The notes under the pieces are model-generated. The model was not told the DNA's origin. It did not search any database and saw nothing but the letters and a program-made list of their open reading frames with translations. DNA of 47,456 nt from Pseudomonas sp. HMWF032 (lineage in GTDB: Bacteria > Pseudomonadota > Gammaproteobacteria > Pseudomonadales > Pseudomonadaceae): contig NZ_QAIG01000005.1 in the NCBI RefSeq assembly GCF_003060885.1, positions 559,056-606,511 on the forward strand. Reading direction: 5' to 3'. Position numbers and translations under genes: made by a program. Position 1 is the first letter of the stretch. Every line of letters starts with the position of its first letter. Shown in pieces: positions 1-8,810 of the stretch.

Positions 1-1456
1 CGACGCAGCAGGCGCCCTGGGGGCTGGCGATGGCGCGGATGCGGGCGCGCTGGCTGACAAGGGCATCATCGGCGACGCTGCGCTCGACCAGCAGCAGATT
101 ACGGCTGTGCTGCGACAGGGCCAAGGCGTTTTGCACGGTTTCACTCAAGAGCAAGTCGCCCTGGCTGAGTCCGGTAAGATTGTCCCCGAGGGTCAGGCCG
201 AGCTGCAGTTGCAGGGTGATGCCGCTGTCTGCCACTTCGATCTGCAAGGCATGACCCAGGGCACGCATCAACTCGCCGCAGCAGATGGCATGGGTCAGGT
301 AGTCCTCGTCGCAGTCCAGTTGATGGAACAACATCAGGCTGCCGCCGTCGCTCAAGGTGTGCAATTGGCCCTGATACAGGCTGGCCGCTTGATCCAGGCA
401 GTCGCGATAGCGTTGCAGCAGTTCCATCAGGCGAGTACGTGGCAGGCGCCGCAGTTGTTCCTGAGCGCCCAACTGAATAGCCAGCACGGCACTGGGCAGG
501 GCCTGTTGGGCCGCCGGCGGTGGTAACGAGGCTGGCTCGCTGTGATCGCGTAGGTCAGCAAAGGGGTCATCCAGCGCGCTGCCGTATTCATCGTTGGCGC
601 TTGCGTGGGGGGCTAACGGCTGATCCGGGCTGTCGAAATGATCGTCATGCAGATCCGGGACGCTGAAATCCGGTTCGCTGTCGAACGATTCGTCAAGGTA
701 GTCGTCTTCTTCACCGGCATCAGGCGCCGCGGCGTAGGGGGCTTCTTCGATCACAGCTGGTTGTTCAGGCACCAGGCGTGCTTGCAGCTGGCGCGCCAGA
801 TCGCCAATTTCATCCTGACGGCCTGCGCCAGGCGCGGGATCATCCGGGTCACGCAGCCAGACACGCAGTTGCAGCAGTGGTGTGGAGATATGCCGGCCCA
901 GGCGCATGCTCAGGGAAAGGGTCAGGGCCAGCAGAATCAGGCTGAGGATGCCCATGCTCTGCAGGCTGATGGTCATCGGTTGTTCGAACTGTTGCATATC
1001 AAGGCTGATGCGCAGTTGCCCGGCAATCACTTCCTGAAAAGTGATCGGCGTTGAATACAAGCCTTCGGTTTCCCCCAGCATGCTCTGGCTGGGGCGCGAA
1101 CCAGCCTCGGCGAGGATGCGATTGTCCACGCTGTAGATGGCGGCGTGGGCCACCAGCGGATTTTGCACCAGGTTGTTGAGCAGCACGTTGAGGCTGAGGA
1201 TGTCGTTGGACACCAGCAGTTCTGTGGCCGAGGCGGCCGTTTGGGTAATCAGGCTGGTGCCCAGGGCTTCAGCCTGCTGCTGCATGGCATGCTTGAACTG
1301 CATGCCAATCACCCAGCCATAGATCACCAAGGCCAGGGCCACCAGCAACAGGCTATGACTGACAATGCGCAGGGCCAGCGGAATGCGTCGTTGGCGCAGC
1401 GCCTGGAACAACAGCAGAAAGAAATTATCGGGTTTTACGGGGGCGGGCCGGTTCAC
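1..1456 (-). CDS. AhpA/YtjB-like inner-membrane protein, 3' end beyond the left edge
   Basis: At least 485 residues, reading in from a GTG start at 1456-1454 with an AAGAG-like ribosome site just upstream. The N-terminus has a transmembrane helix (about residues 34-52), a periplasmic stretch of about 110 residues, a second helix (about 165-184) and a HAMP-like segment (LGRHISTPLLQLRVW). An acidic, proline-rich linker follows (about 235-325). The visible C-terminal part (from about 327) resembles a degenerate class III nucleotide cyclase fold, without obvious metal-binding aspartates. The gene is divergent from serB, as in other pseudomonads and as with ytjB/serB in enterobacteria. The family is membrane-bound and of uncertain function; a sensory or scaffolding role is inferred. 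The stop codon is not in the window. Confidence 0.8.
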   Translation of the reverse strand, partial: MNRPAPVKPDNFFLLLFQALRQRRIPLALRIVSHSLLLVALALVIYGWVIGMQFKHAMQQQAEALGTSLITQTAASATELLVSNDILSLNVLLNNLVQNPLVAHAAIYSVDNRILAEAGSRPSQSMLGETEGLYSTPITFQEVIAGQLRISLDMQQFEQPMTISLQSMGILSLILLALTLSLSMRLGRHISTPLLQLRVWLRDPDDPAPGAGRQDEIGDLARQLQARLVPEQPAVIEEAPYAAAPDAGEEDDYLDESFDSEPDFSVPDLHDDHFDSPDQPLAPHASANDEYGSALDDPFADLRDHSEPASLPPPAAQQALPSAVLAIQLGAQEQLRRLPRTRLMELLQRYRDCLDQAASLYQGQLHTLSDGGSLMLFHQLDCDEDYLTHAICCGELMRALGHALQIEVADSGITLQLQLGLTLGDNLTGLSQGDLLLSETVQNALALSQHSRNLLLVERSVADDALVSQRARIRAIASPQGACCV

Positions 1457-1490
1457 AGAGCTCGGCTCTTGTCGACTGTAGATGGCGCGC

Positions 1491-1518
1491 AGTATAGCGG
1501 CGCCCCTGCAGTGGGCAA
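1491..1518 (-). promoter_or_regulatory. Candidate sigma-70 promoter for the AhpA-like gene
   Basis: On the minus strand TTGCCC (1518-1513) and TATACT (1496-1491) are separated by 16 bases, about 35 bases before the GTG start. The remaining 130 bases up to serB hold no other element I can support. Confidence 0.5.
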
Positions 1519-1630
1519 AGCGCCGTGCGTGGCTGTTTGCCGGTGAAAATGGGTAGAATGGGTGCCTTTTCCACGGCTTGTGACCTGTTCTACACGCCGT
1601 AGTCCTTGACGCTGTCCCGGAGACCGAGCC

Positions 1631-2845
1631 TTGCGCGAAATCGTCCTGATCAATATCACCGGCGAAGATCGCCCCGGTTTGACTGCCGCCATCACCGGCG
1701 TGCTGGCCCAGGGCGGGGTGAATATCCTCGACATTGGCCAGGCGGTGATCCATGACACGCTGTCGTTTGGCATTCTGGTTGAGATTCCCGATACCGAACG
1801 GGCCTCGTCGGTGCTCAAGGACATCCTCTTTACCGCCTACAAGCTCGATCAGCAGGTGCGCTTCACGCCGGTCGCCGAAGCCGATTATCAGCAGTGGGTC
1901 AGCGGTCAGGGCAAGGCTCGGCATATTGTCACCCTGCTAACGCGCAAGGTCACCGCCGAGCAACTGCAGCGGGTCAGTGCCATTACCGCACGGTATGACT
2001 TGAACATCGACCACATCGACCGTCTGTCCGGGCGCATGCCGCTGGATATGCCGGCCGAGCAGGGCAAGGGTTGCATCGAGTTTTCCGTACGTGGTGAGCC
2101 GATCGATCCGGCTGCTTTGCGTGCCGAGTTCCTCAGTGTGGCGCAGGAGCTCAACGTCGACATCGCCTTCCAGCGCGATTCACTGTTCCGGCGTAATCGC
2201 CGCCTGGCAGTGTTCGACATGGACTCGACGCTGATTGAGGCCGAGGTGATCGACGAGCTGGCCAAGGCCGCCGGTGTGGGCGAACAGGTGTCCGAGATTA
2301 CCGAGCGTGCGATGCGCGGGGAACTGGATTTCGCCGCGAGCTTCCGCGAACGTCTGGCGCTGCTCAAGGGGCTGCCGGAAACCGTGCTGGCCGATATCGG
2401 TGCCTCGCTGCGCCTGACCGAGGGCACCGAGACGCTGTTCAGTGAGCTGCGTCGTCTGGGCTACAAGACTGCAATCCTGTCCGGTGGCTTTACCTACTTT
2501 GCCAAGCAACTGCAGGCCAAACTGGGCATCGACTATGTGTTCGCCAACGAGTTGCAGATTGTCGATGGTCTGGTTACGGGGGTGGCGGTTGAGCCGATCG
2601 TCGATGCTCAGCGTAAAGCCGATTTGCTGCGCGAATTAGCCGCCAAGGAAGGGCTGCGCCTGGAGCAGACAATTGCCGTGGGCGACGGCGCCAATGATCT
2701 GCCCATGCTGGCGATTGCCGGGCTGGGCGTGGCGTTCCGCGCCAAGCCATTGGTCAAACAATCAGCCAAACAGGCGATCTCTACCCTGGGGCTGGATGGC
2801 ATTCTTTACCTGCTGGGGTTCCGTGATCGCGATGGTCAGGCGTAA
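1631..2845 (+). CDS. serB: Phosphoserine phosphatase SerB
   Basis: Hydrolyses O-phospho-L-serine to L-serine, the last step of serine synthesis. 404 residues, the long pseudomonad form: tandem ACT-like regulatory domains (about 1-180) precede a haloacid dehalogenase domain. Catalytic motif DMDST is at 196-200, SGG at 284-286 and the metal-binding motif GDGANDLPM at 351-359. The start is TTG at 1631, supported by GGAGA seven bases upstream and by homology beginning at REIVLINITGEDRPG. The gene stands alone between the divergent AhpA-like gene and a strong terminator shared with fimX. Confidence 0.97.
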   Translation: MREIVLINITGEDRPGLTAAITGVLAQGGVNILDIGQAVIHDTLSFGILVEIPDTERASSVLKDILFTAYKLDQQVRFTPVAEADYQQWVSGQGKARHIVTLLTRKVTAEQLQRVSAITARYDLNIDHIDRLSGRMPLDMPAEQGKGCIEFSVRGEPIDPAALRAEFLSVAQELNVDIAFQRDSLFRRNRRLAVFDMDSTLIEAEVIDELAKAAGVGEQVSEITERAMRGELDFAASFRERLALLKGLPETVLADIGASLRLTEGTETLFSELRRLGYKTAILSGGFTYFAKQLQAKLGIDYVFANELQIVDGLVTGVAVEPIVDAQRKADLLRELAAKEGLRLEQTIAVGDGANDLPMLAIAGLGVAFRAKPLVKQSAKQAISTLGLDGILYLLGFRDRDGQA

Positions 2846-2847
2846 TC

Positions 2848-2895
2848 CCCATGCCATGAAAAAGCCGCCTGAGGGCGGCTTTTTCATGGCATGGG
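2848..2895. terminator. Bidirectional terminator between serB and fimX
   Basis: A perfect 22-base inverted repeat (2848-2869 and 2874-2895) with a four-base loop TGAG. The GC core GCCGCC is flanked by A5 and T5 runs on both sides, so it can stop transcription arriving from serB and from fimX. Confidence 0.92.
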
Positions 2896-2901
2896 TTTGA
2901 A

Positions 2902-4971
2902 TTATTCATCGTCTGCTGCGAAGTCATAATCCATCGACTGGCTCGGCCCTTGCAGATAATGCCCCTGAATATAGTTGACCCCGGCTTGCCAGAGCGTGGC
3001 CAGGACGCTGGCGCTCTCGACGAACGGCACGATGGTCAGCTTGGCTTGGGAGTGCAGGCTGGCCAGCAGGGTTTTCAGCGCTTCCTGGTTTTCTGCTTTG
3101 CTCAGGTCCTGGGAGAAGGAGCTATCGACTTTGATGAAGTCGACGTGCAGGTACTTGAGCGTGTTGAACGGATTGAGCGAGCAGCCAAATTGGGTCATGG
3201 CTGTTTTGCAGTGCAACTCATTGAGTCCCTGGGTGATGACTTTTGCCTGTTTGAGGTAGGCAATCGCATCCGGTTCACTGAACTGGAAAACCAGAGAGTC
3301 CGACGGTAGGCGTGCAGCCTTCAGGGCCACACTGAGCCACGGCAGCAGAGTCTGGTCCTGCAGGCTGGCGCTCGAGAGATGGACGAAGAGGCGGGTGTTG
3401 TGGCCTTTGCTGCGGTGGTCTGCGAGCAGTTTGATTGAGTTGAGGATGACCCAGCGATCAATCTTCTCGGCGAGGCCCGCGTCTTTGGCGGCGCTGAACA
3501 ACTCTACCGGCGGAATTTGCTCGCCTTGCGGACTGATCAGGCGCAGCAGGGCTTCGTAATGTTCGAAGCTGTCGCCGCGTAGGCTGATAATCGGCTGGAA
3601 CAGCAGGCGGAAACTGTTGGTCTCCAGTGCTTGTTGAATCATGGCGACGATGTTGCCGCGGTTGGCGGCGGCAGCCAGTTCGTCAGCCGGGTTGAACAGT
3701 TTCAGTGCGTTACCGTCACTCAGCTCATCAGCGCAGCGGTGCGCACGATCAACCACTTCCTGGGCTTTGGGCGTTTTTTCATTGAGTCCCGCTACGCCGA
3801 TTGACAGCGTGCTCTGCACGGTGCGGCCGCTGACATCGAACAAGTGACCCTCGACCTTCTTAAGCAAGTTGGCCAATTGCTCGCGAGTGCTCTCTGGGCT
3901 GACGCCAGGTTGTAGGACGGTAAATACGTCATCGCCGAAACGTGCCAGTTGCGCATCGCCCGTAAAGTGCGCACGCAGCAGGTTGGCCAGATCTGTGAGC
4001 AGAATGTCGATACCGGCCAGGCCGATTTCGGCCAGTAGGCTGGCATACCGGTCAACCTGTATGTAGGCCAGGCTGGACGGCTGGCCGGCGTTGACCGCAC
4101 GCTCGGCGGCGTTGTCCATCAGTTCGAGGAAATACGTGCGGTTGAACAAACCGGTGACCAGATCCTGACTGCTGATTTCGCGCAGTTTTTCTTCCAGTTC
4201 AGCGTTGCCGGTTTCTGCACGAATCACCACCTGGATGCAAGGCTCGCTGTCGTAAGTGGCCGGGGAAAAGCTCATCTGCGCCTGGAAGCTCTGGCCGTTG
4301 GCCTTGATGCCGGTGCAGTTGAGCTCGGCATTGCCCTCGGCACTCTGATAGTTCTTCAGGAAGTCCTTGAAACTGGACTGGTCGCTGCCACCGATCAGGT
4401 CGATCATCGGCATGCCTTCCAGTTCGTCGGCGTCTTCGTAGGCGAACAGTTCAAGGTAGGCGCGGTTGGCATAAATATGCATGCCGTCGTGCACATAGGT
4501 GATCGCATCGACGGAGCTGTCGAGTAGCAACTGGCAGCGTTTCTCCGCTTCACGCAGGGCGACTTCAGAGGCCCGGCGGGCGCGGCGCTCTTCCAGGTTG
4601 GCCAGCTCGCGTTTGGCGACCAGCACCAGGCGCTCATCTTCACCTTGCGGCAGGGCGTCCTGGGCACCGAGCATCAGGGCTTCGGTGATGCTGTCGGAGT
4701 CGTTATCACTGAGCAGTTGTATGACCGGGATGTCTTTGGCCTGACGGCGGATTGCGCCAATCGCTTCGCTCGGGGGGAGTTGCTCGCTGCTGGGAGCGCA
4801 GATCAGCAAGTCCCAGCTGTGCTGCAGGGCTTCACTAAGGTCATCGCTGGAGGTCAGACGATGCACGCGAGTTGCCCGGCCCGCATTGCGAAACAGGCTG
4901 ACCAGCCGCTCGGCCTCGTTCTGCGAGTCTTCGAGAATCAGTAGCCGTATGGTTTTTTTTTCAATGGCCAT
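2902..4971 (-). CDS. fimX: FimX, degenerate GGDEF-EAL cyclic di-GMP receptor for type IV pili
   Basis: 689 residues, matching FimX length and genomic place beside serB. Domains in order: a receiver-like domain (about 7-125) without the usual phospho-acceptor Asp (CAP in its place), PAS (about 140-250), GGDEF (about 265-425) and EAL (about 435-689). The GGDEF signature is degraded to GDDVF (346-350). The EAL signature reads EALLRL (473-478), but the later DDFG catalytic motif is QFG (594-596), so turnover of cyclic di-GMP is unlikely and binding is expected. In P. aeruginosa FimX sits at the cell pole and promotes type IV pilus assembly and twitching. The PilZ-like gene lies 64 bases upstream on the same strand, so the two are probably co-transcribed. 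Confidence 0.93.
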   Translation of the reverse strand: MAIEKKTIRLLILEDSQNEAERLVSLFRNAGRATRVHRLTSSDDLSEALQHSWDLLICAPSSEQLPPSEAIGAIRRQAKDIPVIQLLSDNDSDSITEALMLGAQDALPQGEDERLVLVAKRELANLEERRARRASEVALREAEKRCQLLLDSSVDAITYVHDGMHIYANRAYLELFAYEDADELEGMPMIDLIGGSDQSSFKDFLKNYQSAEGNAELNCTGIKANGQSFQAQMSFSPATYDSEPCIQVVIRAETGNAELEEKLREISSQDLVTGLFNRTYFLELMDNAAERAVNAGQPSSLAYIQVDRYASLLAEIGLAGIDILLTDLANLLRAHFTGDAQLARFGDDVFTVLQPGVSPESTREQLANLLKKVEGHLFDVSGRTVQSTLSIGVAGLNEKTPKAQEVVDRAHRCADELSDGNALKLFNPADELAAAANRGNIVAMIQQALETNSFRLLFQPIISLRGDSFEHYEALLRLISPQGEQIPPVELFSAAKDAGLAEKIDRWVILNSIKLLADHRSKGHNTRLFVHLSSASLQDQTLLPWLSVALKAARLPSDSLVFQFSEPDAIAYLKQAKVITQGLNELHCKTAMTQFGCSLNPFNTLKYLHVDFIKVDSSFSQDLSKAENQEALKTLLASLHSQAKLTIVPFVESASVLATLWQAGVNYIQGHYLQGPSQSMDYDFAADDE

Positions 4972-5035
4972 GGTGTGGTATCAGGTCTGCGCCGAACGGG
5001 CACAAAAAGGCGACAAAAGGAGGTGCGACGGCAAT

Positions 5036-6838
5036 CTACAGCGACTTCCAGAGTGAGTCAAAGTCTTCCTCCCCGCCTGGCGCGCGGCTTTTCGGCGCTG
5101 TGACAGGCTTCCCGTCATCGTTGGTTGGCTGCCCGATACTACGGTACTCGAACTGGTTGAAACTGCCGGTGCTGGTTTGTCGGCGGCTGAGTACAGCGCG
5201 GTGCTCGCTGCCATTGAGGTTGATGCTGACTTTATTACCCTCCTGAAAGGGCAGGCGCGCCGTGATCAGGCTAGCCGGGCGTGAAATGGCACTGATTTCC
5301 GGCAGTAGCAAGGCGCGCAGGTATTGGCTGCTCTGTTCGGCTTTGCGTACCAGTTGTAGCCCGCAGGCCTGTGCATGCGGCGCAATCAGTTCGATGCCCA
5401 TCTGTGTGCCACCGCCCCGTACCTGACGAATCCAGCGCACCACCGCAATGCTCCAGCCCTGTTTGGGCGTGCTTTGCACGCCGAGTAGTTCACCTGCCTG
5501 CAGTTGGCTGGGAACCTCTTTCGGCCATGACAGGCAGTAGCCGCCAGGGCTGATGTTGACAATCGCTACTGCGTAGGTCGGGTAGCTTTCATTGCTACCT
5601 GCTTCCACAGATTCACCTTTTTTCGGTGACTGGTATTGAATTTCTTCAAAGGGCAGGCCGTTTTCCCACTGGTTGCTTTTCTGGGCATCGAAGGCGTTTG
5701 ACCAGATATCCGGTGTGCCGGTATCAGGTCGGAAGACGGCGGCATTGGTGGTTACCGGTAGTTTCAGCACTTCGTTGAACGGGCGTTTGCCGGCGAGGTG
5801 GTAGTGCAGCGAACTCATGCCTATGCATAGGGTCAGTGCGCCCTGGCCCTGGCTGCGCTGGAAGGTGCGCTCGGCAATATCGCCCCAGGCCGCGGCCAGG
5901 TGCTGCAGCATGTCTTGGCTAAAACCTTCTGGCACCAGCAGGCGAGGTTGAGTCGGGCTGTCGGCGGTGAGCTGCAAGTGCTCTTTTATTGCGTTCACCA
6001 GCAAGCTGGGGTCGATACCGACTGCATTGTGCAGTTCGCTGCGCTGGAATAAGGAAATGTAACGTGGTGGTCCATCCAGTTGCGGGGCCACGGCAAACAA
6101 GCTGGAGGGATCATCACCGGCCTGTAATGTCGCCAGTAAGCTCCAAGGCTCAAGCACTTCCGCCAGGCGGGCAATGGCGTTCTGGCGCATCTGGTTGCAC
6201 CGTGCACAGCCGAGCAGCAGGGCGACCAGGTAACTTTGTTCGGTGCTGAGTCCTTGGGTGTGGCGTGCCTGATTATCGCGTACCAATATTTTTTGTACGT
6301 CACTTGAGCAGGCGATCCGGTAAAGCTGGTGAAGCTCCAGCCAAAGTCCCTCGGGAACAGGGCAGTAAAGCTGGCTGGCGCGAATCAGTGGCCCGCACAG
6401 GCTATGCGTGGCGCGCTGCAGAGCTACCGCCAGGAGCTGGTTGCGCTCTTTGCCTGGTTGAGGCGCCAGGCGCGCGACAATCAGTTTGTAGCCAATCGCC
6501 AGATGGTTCTGCAAGGCTTGGCATAGGTTGGCAACTTTGCGCGGACGCTCGTCCAGCACAATGGCCTGGTTGAGGAAGTGTTTTTCCAGTTGCTTGCAGA
6601 CGAAGTAGATTTCCGGACGGACTATTTCCAGCAGTTGCAGGCGATTTTCCGAGGGTGTCAGCAACTGATTGAGTTCGACCAGTGCCTGGTAAAGCTGGCG
6701 TGCGGTTTCACCAATGTTGGCTTTGGGTAGGCCATCCACCCATTTTTTTAGATCGCGTGGGCTGGCGTCGCAGAATGACAGGCTTTGCTTATCTGGCGTA
6801 GTGACGCGCAGTAGCAAGTGAGAATTCTGTTTATCCAT
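5036..6838 (-). CDS. PilZ-domain-like protein upstream of fimX (PA4958-type)
   Basis: 600 residues, apparently cytoplasmic, with no signal peptide or membrane helix. Residues 1-400 are a mostly helical region I cannot assign to a family. Residues about 415-500 look like a PilZ beta-barrel: NISPGG (428-433) corresponds to the D/NxSxxG motif and is followed by a hydrophobic strand pattern ending MGIELI (480-485). A second beta-rich stretch (about 520-570) precedes an acidic, Trp-containing tail. The usual RxxxR arginine pair is not clear. The gene is conserved immediately upstream of fimX in Pseudomonas, which suggests a shared role in pilus or cyclic di-GMP signalling; that role is inferred. 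Confidence 0.8.
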   Translation of the reverse strand: MDKQNSHLLLRVTTPDKQSLSFCDASPRDLKKWVDGLPKANIGETARQLYQALVELNQLLTPSENRLQLLEIVRPEIYFVCKQLEKHFLNQAIVLDERPRKVANLCQALQNHLAIGYKLIVARLAPQPGKERNQLLAVALQRATHSLCGPLIRASQLYCPVPEGLWLELHQLYRIACSSDVQKILVRDNQARHTQGLSTEQSYLVALLLGCARCNQMRQNAIARLAEVLEPWSLLATLQAGDDPSSLFAVAPQLDGPPRYISLFQRSELHNAVGIDPSLLVNAIKEHLQLTADSPTQPRLLVPEGFSQDMLQHLAAAWGDIAERTFQRSQGQGALTLCIGMSSLHYHLAGKRPFNEVLKLPVTTNAAVFRPDTGTPDIWSNAFDAQKSNQWENGLPFEEIQYQSPKKGESVEAGSNESYPTYAVAIVNISPGGYCLSWPKEVPSQLQAGELLGVQSTPKQGWSIAVVRWIRQVRGGGTQMGIELIAPHAQACGLQLVRKAEQSSQYLRALLLPEISAISRPASLITARLPFQEGNKVSINLNGSEHRAVLSRRQTSTGSFNQFEYRSIGQPTNDDGKPVTAPKSRAPGGEEDFDSLWKSL

Positions 6839-7020
6839 CTAAATCAGGGACTCCAGCACACAGGCAAGGCGGGTCACACGTAGGAGTTGTACTTCGACTC
6901 TAGCAGCATCTCGCAGGCCTCGCAGCCATGACCATGGCCCAAGTGCCGGTGCACTCGGCATACAAGGTATCTGGGTGTGACTGGTGAGTGCGTGCCAAGG
7001 TTCCGCAGCATGCGTTGGTG

Positions 7021-7050
7021 CGGCACGCTTCAGCGTTGCTGAGCGTGCCG
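7021..7050 (-). terminator. Hairpin downstream of psd
   Basis: A 9-base stem (7021-7029 with 7042-7050) continues through one bulged base into CAGC/GCTG around a GTT loop. It begins eight bases past the psd stop codon. No T run follows on the minus strand, so it may be a weak terminator or an RNA-stabilising 3' hairpin. The rest of 6839-7057 holds nothing else I can support. Confidence 0.4.
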
Positions 7051-7057
7051 TGAGGTG

Positions 7058-7921
7058 TTACTCGGCGAACGGTTGGCCAAGTCCCTGGCCCATTCTTACG
7101 GCGCTGTTGGCGGTTAACTCCGCCACCCACTGCACCTGCTCGGGGCCAAACAACACAATGGCAGTTGAGCCCAGTTTGAACCGTCCGAGTTCTGCGCCTT
7201 TTTCCAGGTGGATCGGGGCGCGAGCAGTTTCATCGTACTTAACGGTTTTCAGCGTGCGTTTGGGGGGCGTGACCAGTCCGGCCCAGACGGTTTCAATTGA
7301 CGCTACGATCATCGCGCCCACCAGTACGACTGCCATTGGCCCGCGCTCGGTATCGAACAGGCAAACCACGCGCTCGTTGCGGGCGAACAGCTCGGGGACA
7401 TTTTCTGCGGTGGTCTGGTTGACCGAGAACAAGCGGCCAGGAACGTAGACCATTTCTTTCAGGGTGCCGGCCAGCGGCATGTGCACGCGGTGGTAGTCCT
7501 TCGGTGACAGGTAGATGGTGGCGAAGTCGCCACCCATAAATGCTGCGGCACGCTCAGTGTCACCACCTAGCAACTCAATCACGCTGAAGCTGTGGCCCTT
7601 GGCCTGGAATACCCGGCCCTGTTCGATCTTGCCGAGCTGGCTGACTGCACCATCAGCTGGGCAGAGTACCGCGCCTGGGGTGTTGTCGAGCGTGCGCGCG
7701 CCGTCTTTCAGGGCGCGGGTGAAGAAGTCATTGAAGTGAGCGAAGGCGGTCAGGTCTTCGACCTGAGCTTCGCTCATGTTGACTTGGTACTGCTTGGCAA
7801 ACCAGCTAATCAGGCGGTTCTTGAACCAGCCAGCCCTGCATTCGGCAGCACAGCCGATCAGGCGTGACAACAAATGGTGCGGCAGCAGGTACTGGCTGAG
7901 GATAAACAAACGATCTTTCAT
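7058..7921 (-). CDS. psd: Phosphatidylserine decarboxylase proenzyme
   Basis: Converts phosphatidylserine to phosphatidylethanolamine at the inner membrane. The 287-residue proenzyme has the self-cleavage motif LGST at 250-253. Cleavage before Ser252 makes the pyruvoyl cofactor and the alpha and beta chains. D90 (in CPADG) and H147 (in HRVHMP) match the Asp-His-Ser self-cleavage triad known from E. coli Psd. The ATG has AAGGAA six bases upstream. It lies 27 bases downstream of rhdA on the same strand, so probably shares its transcript. Confidence 0.97.
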   Translation of the reverse strand: MKDRLFILSQYLLPHHLLSRLIGCAAECRAGWFKNRLISWFAKQYQVNMSEAQVEDLTAFAHFNDFFTRALKDGARTLDNTPGAVLCPADGAVSQLGKIEQGRVFQAKGHSFSVIELLGGDTERAAAFMGGDFATIYLSPKDYHRVHMPLAGTLKEMVYVPGRLFSVNQTTAENVPELFARNERVVCLFDTERGPMAVVLVGAMIVASIETVWAGLVTPPKRTLKTVKYDETARAPIHLEKGAELGRFKLGSTAIVLFGPEQVQWVAELTANSAVRMGQGLGQPFAE

Positions 7922-7948
7922 GGGAATTCCTTACGTGGATGCGGGCAT

Positions 7949-8764
7949 TTAGCGCTCGACGGGGGTGTCGGGGTGGTTGCCCCATTCTCCCCAGGAGCCG
8001 GCATAAGCTTTTACGCGTGGGTAGCCCAGGGCCTTGGCGGCCAGGTAGGTGAACCCGGAGCGATGATGAGTTTGGCAGTGGGTGATGATTTCTTTGTCAG
8101 CGGTGATGCCCAGGTTGTCGAGCATTGCCTGCAGGTTCTGGTGTATGCGCAGGGCGCGCGTTCTGTCCATGCCGGCCGTCCACTCAAAATTGATGGCGCC
8201 GGGGATGTGCCCGGCTTTTTGTGCCAGGACTTTCACGCCGCTGTATTCCTCAGGGGAGCGGGCATCCCAGATCGCCAGGTCGGTGGCACCGAGACGGCTT
8301 TGCAGGTATTCGCGGCTCGCGGTGTGCACATCGTTTAGGGTCAGCGCCACCTGGGTGTTACAGGCCGGTGGGGTCTCGTCGCTGAGGGGGCGTTCTTCGG
8401 CGAGCCAGGCGTGGAGGCCGCCATCTAGGTAGTGGTAACGCGAGTGGCCAATGACATCCAGTAGCCAGATAAAGCGTCCTGCCCAGCCGCCACCCTCATC
8501 GTCGTAGACCACATAGACCGCGTCCGCAGTGTGCCCCAGTTCGCTGAACAGGTGTTCCAGTTGTGCGCGATCAGGTTGCAGGCCCGGCGCTGGTGGCTGT
8601 CCAAATTGGGTGCGCTTGGGGTCGACAAAGCGCGCGCCGGGGATATGGCCGGTGGCATAACGCGTAGGACTGGTCAGGTCGACCAAGATCATCCCGGGGG
8701 TGTTCAGGCGGCTGGCCAGTTGGGCCGGCTCGATCAACAGGGGCAACTCAGCGAAGGCATTCAT
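7949..8764 (-). CDS. rhdA: Rhodanese RhdA (thiosulfate sulfurtransferase)
   Basis: Transfers sulfane sulfur from thiosulfate to cyanide or other thiophilic acceptors. With the ATG at 8764 (AAAGAGG seven bases upstream) the protein has 271 residues in two rhodanese domains. The active loop CQTHHRSG starts at C230, the same length and active-site position as the RhdA described from Azotobacter vinelandii. The reading frame stays open 66 bases further upstream, but homology begins at MNAFAELPLLIEP. It lies between an HDOD gene (46-base gap) and psd. Confidence 0.95.
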   Translation of the reverse strand: MNAFAELPLLIEPAQLASRLNTPGMILVDLTSPTRYATGHIPGARFVDPKRTQFGQPPAPGLQPDRAQLEHLFSELGHTADAVYVVYDDEGGGWAGRFIWLLDVIGHSRYHYLDGGLHAWLAEERPLSDETPPACNTQVALTLNDVHTASREYLQSRLGATDLAIWDARSPEEYSGVKVLAQKAGHIPGAINFEWTAGMDRTRALRIHQNLQAMLDNLGITADKEIITHCQTHHRSGFTYLAAKALGYPRVKAYAGSWGEWGNHPDTPVER

Positions 8765-8810
8765 GCCGGGCCTCTTTGCAGGTATCAAAGGGGCTGATTG
8801 TAACGGAAGC

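Noticed and set aside
1137..1546. Short plus-strand frames upstream of serB
   Set aside because: They are shadows of the minus-strand AhpA-like gene.
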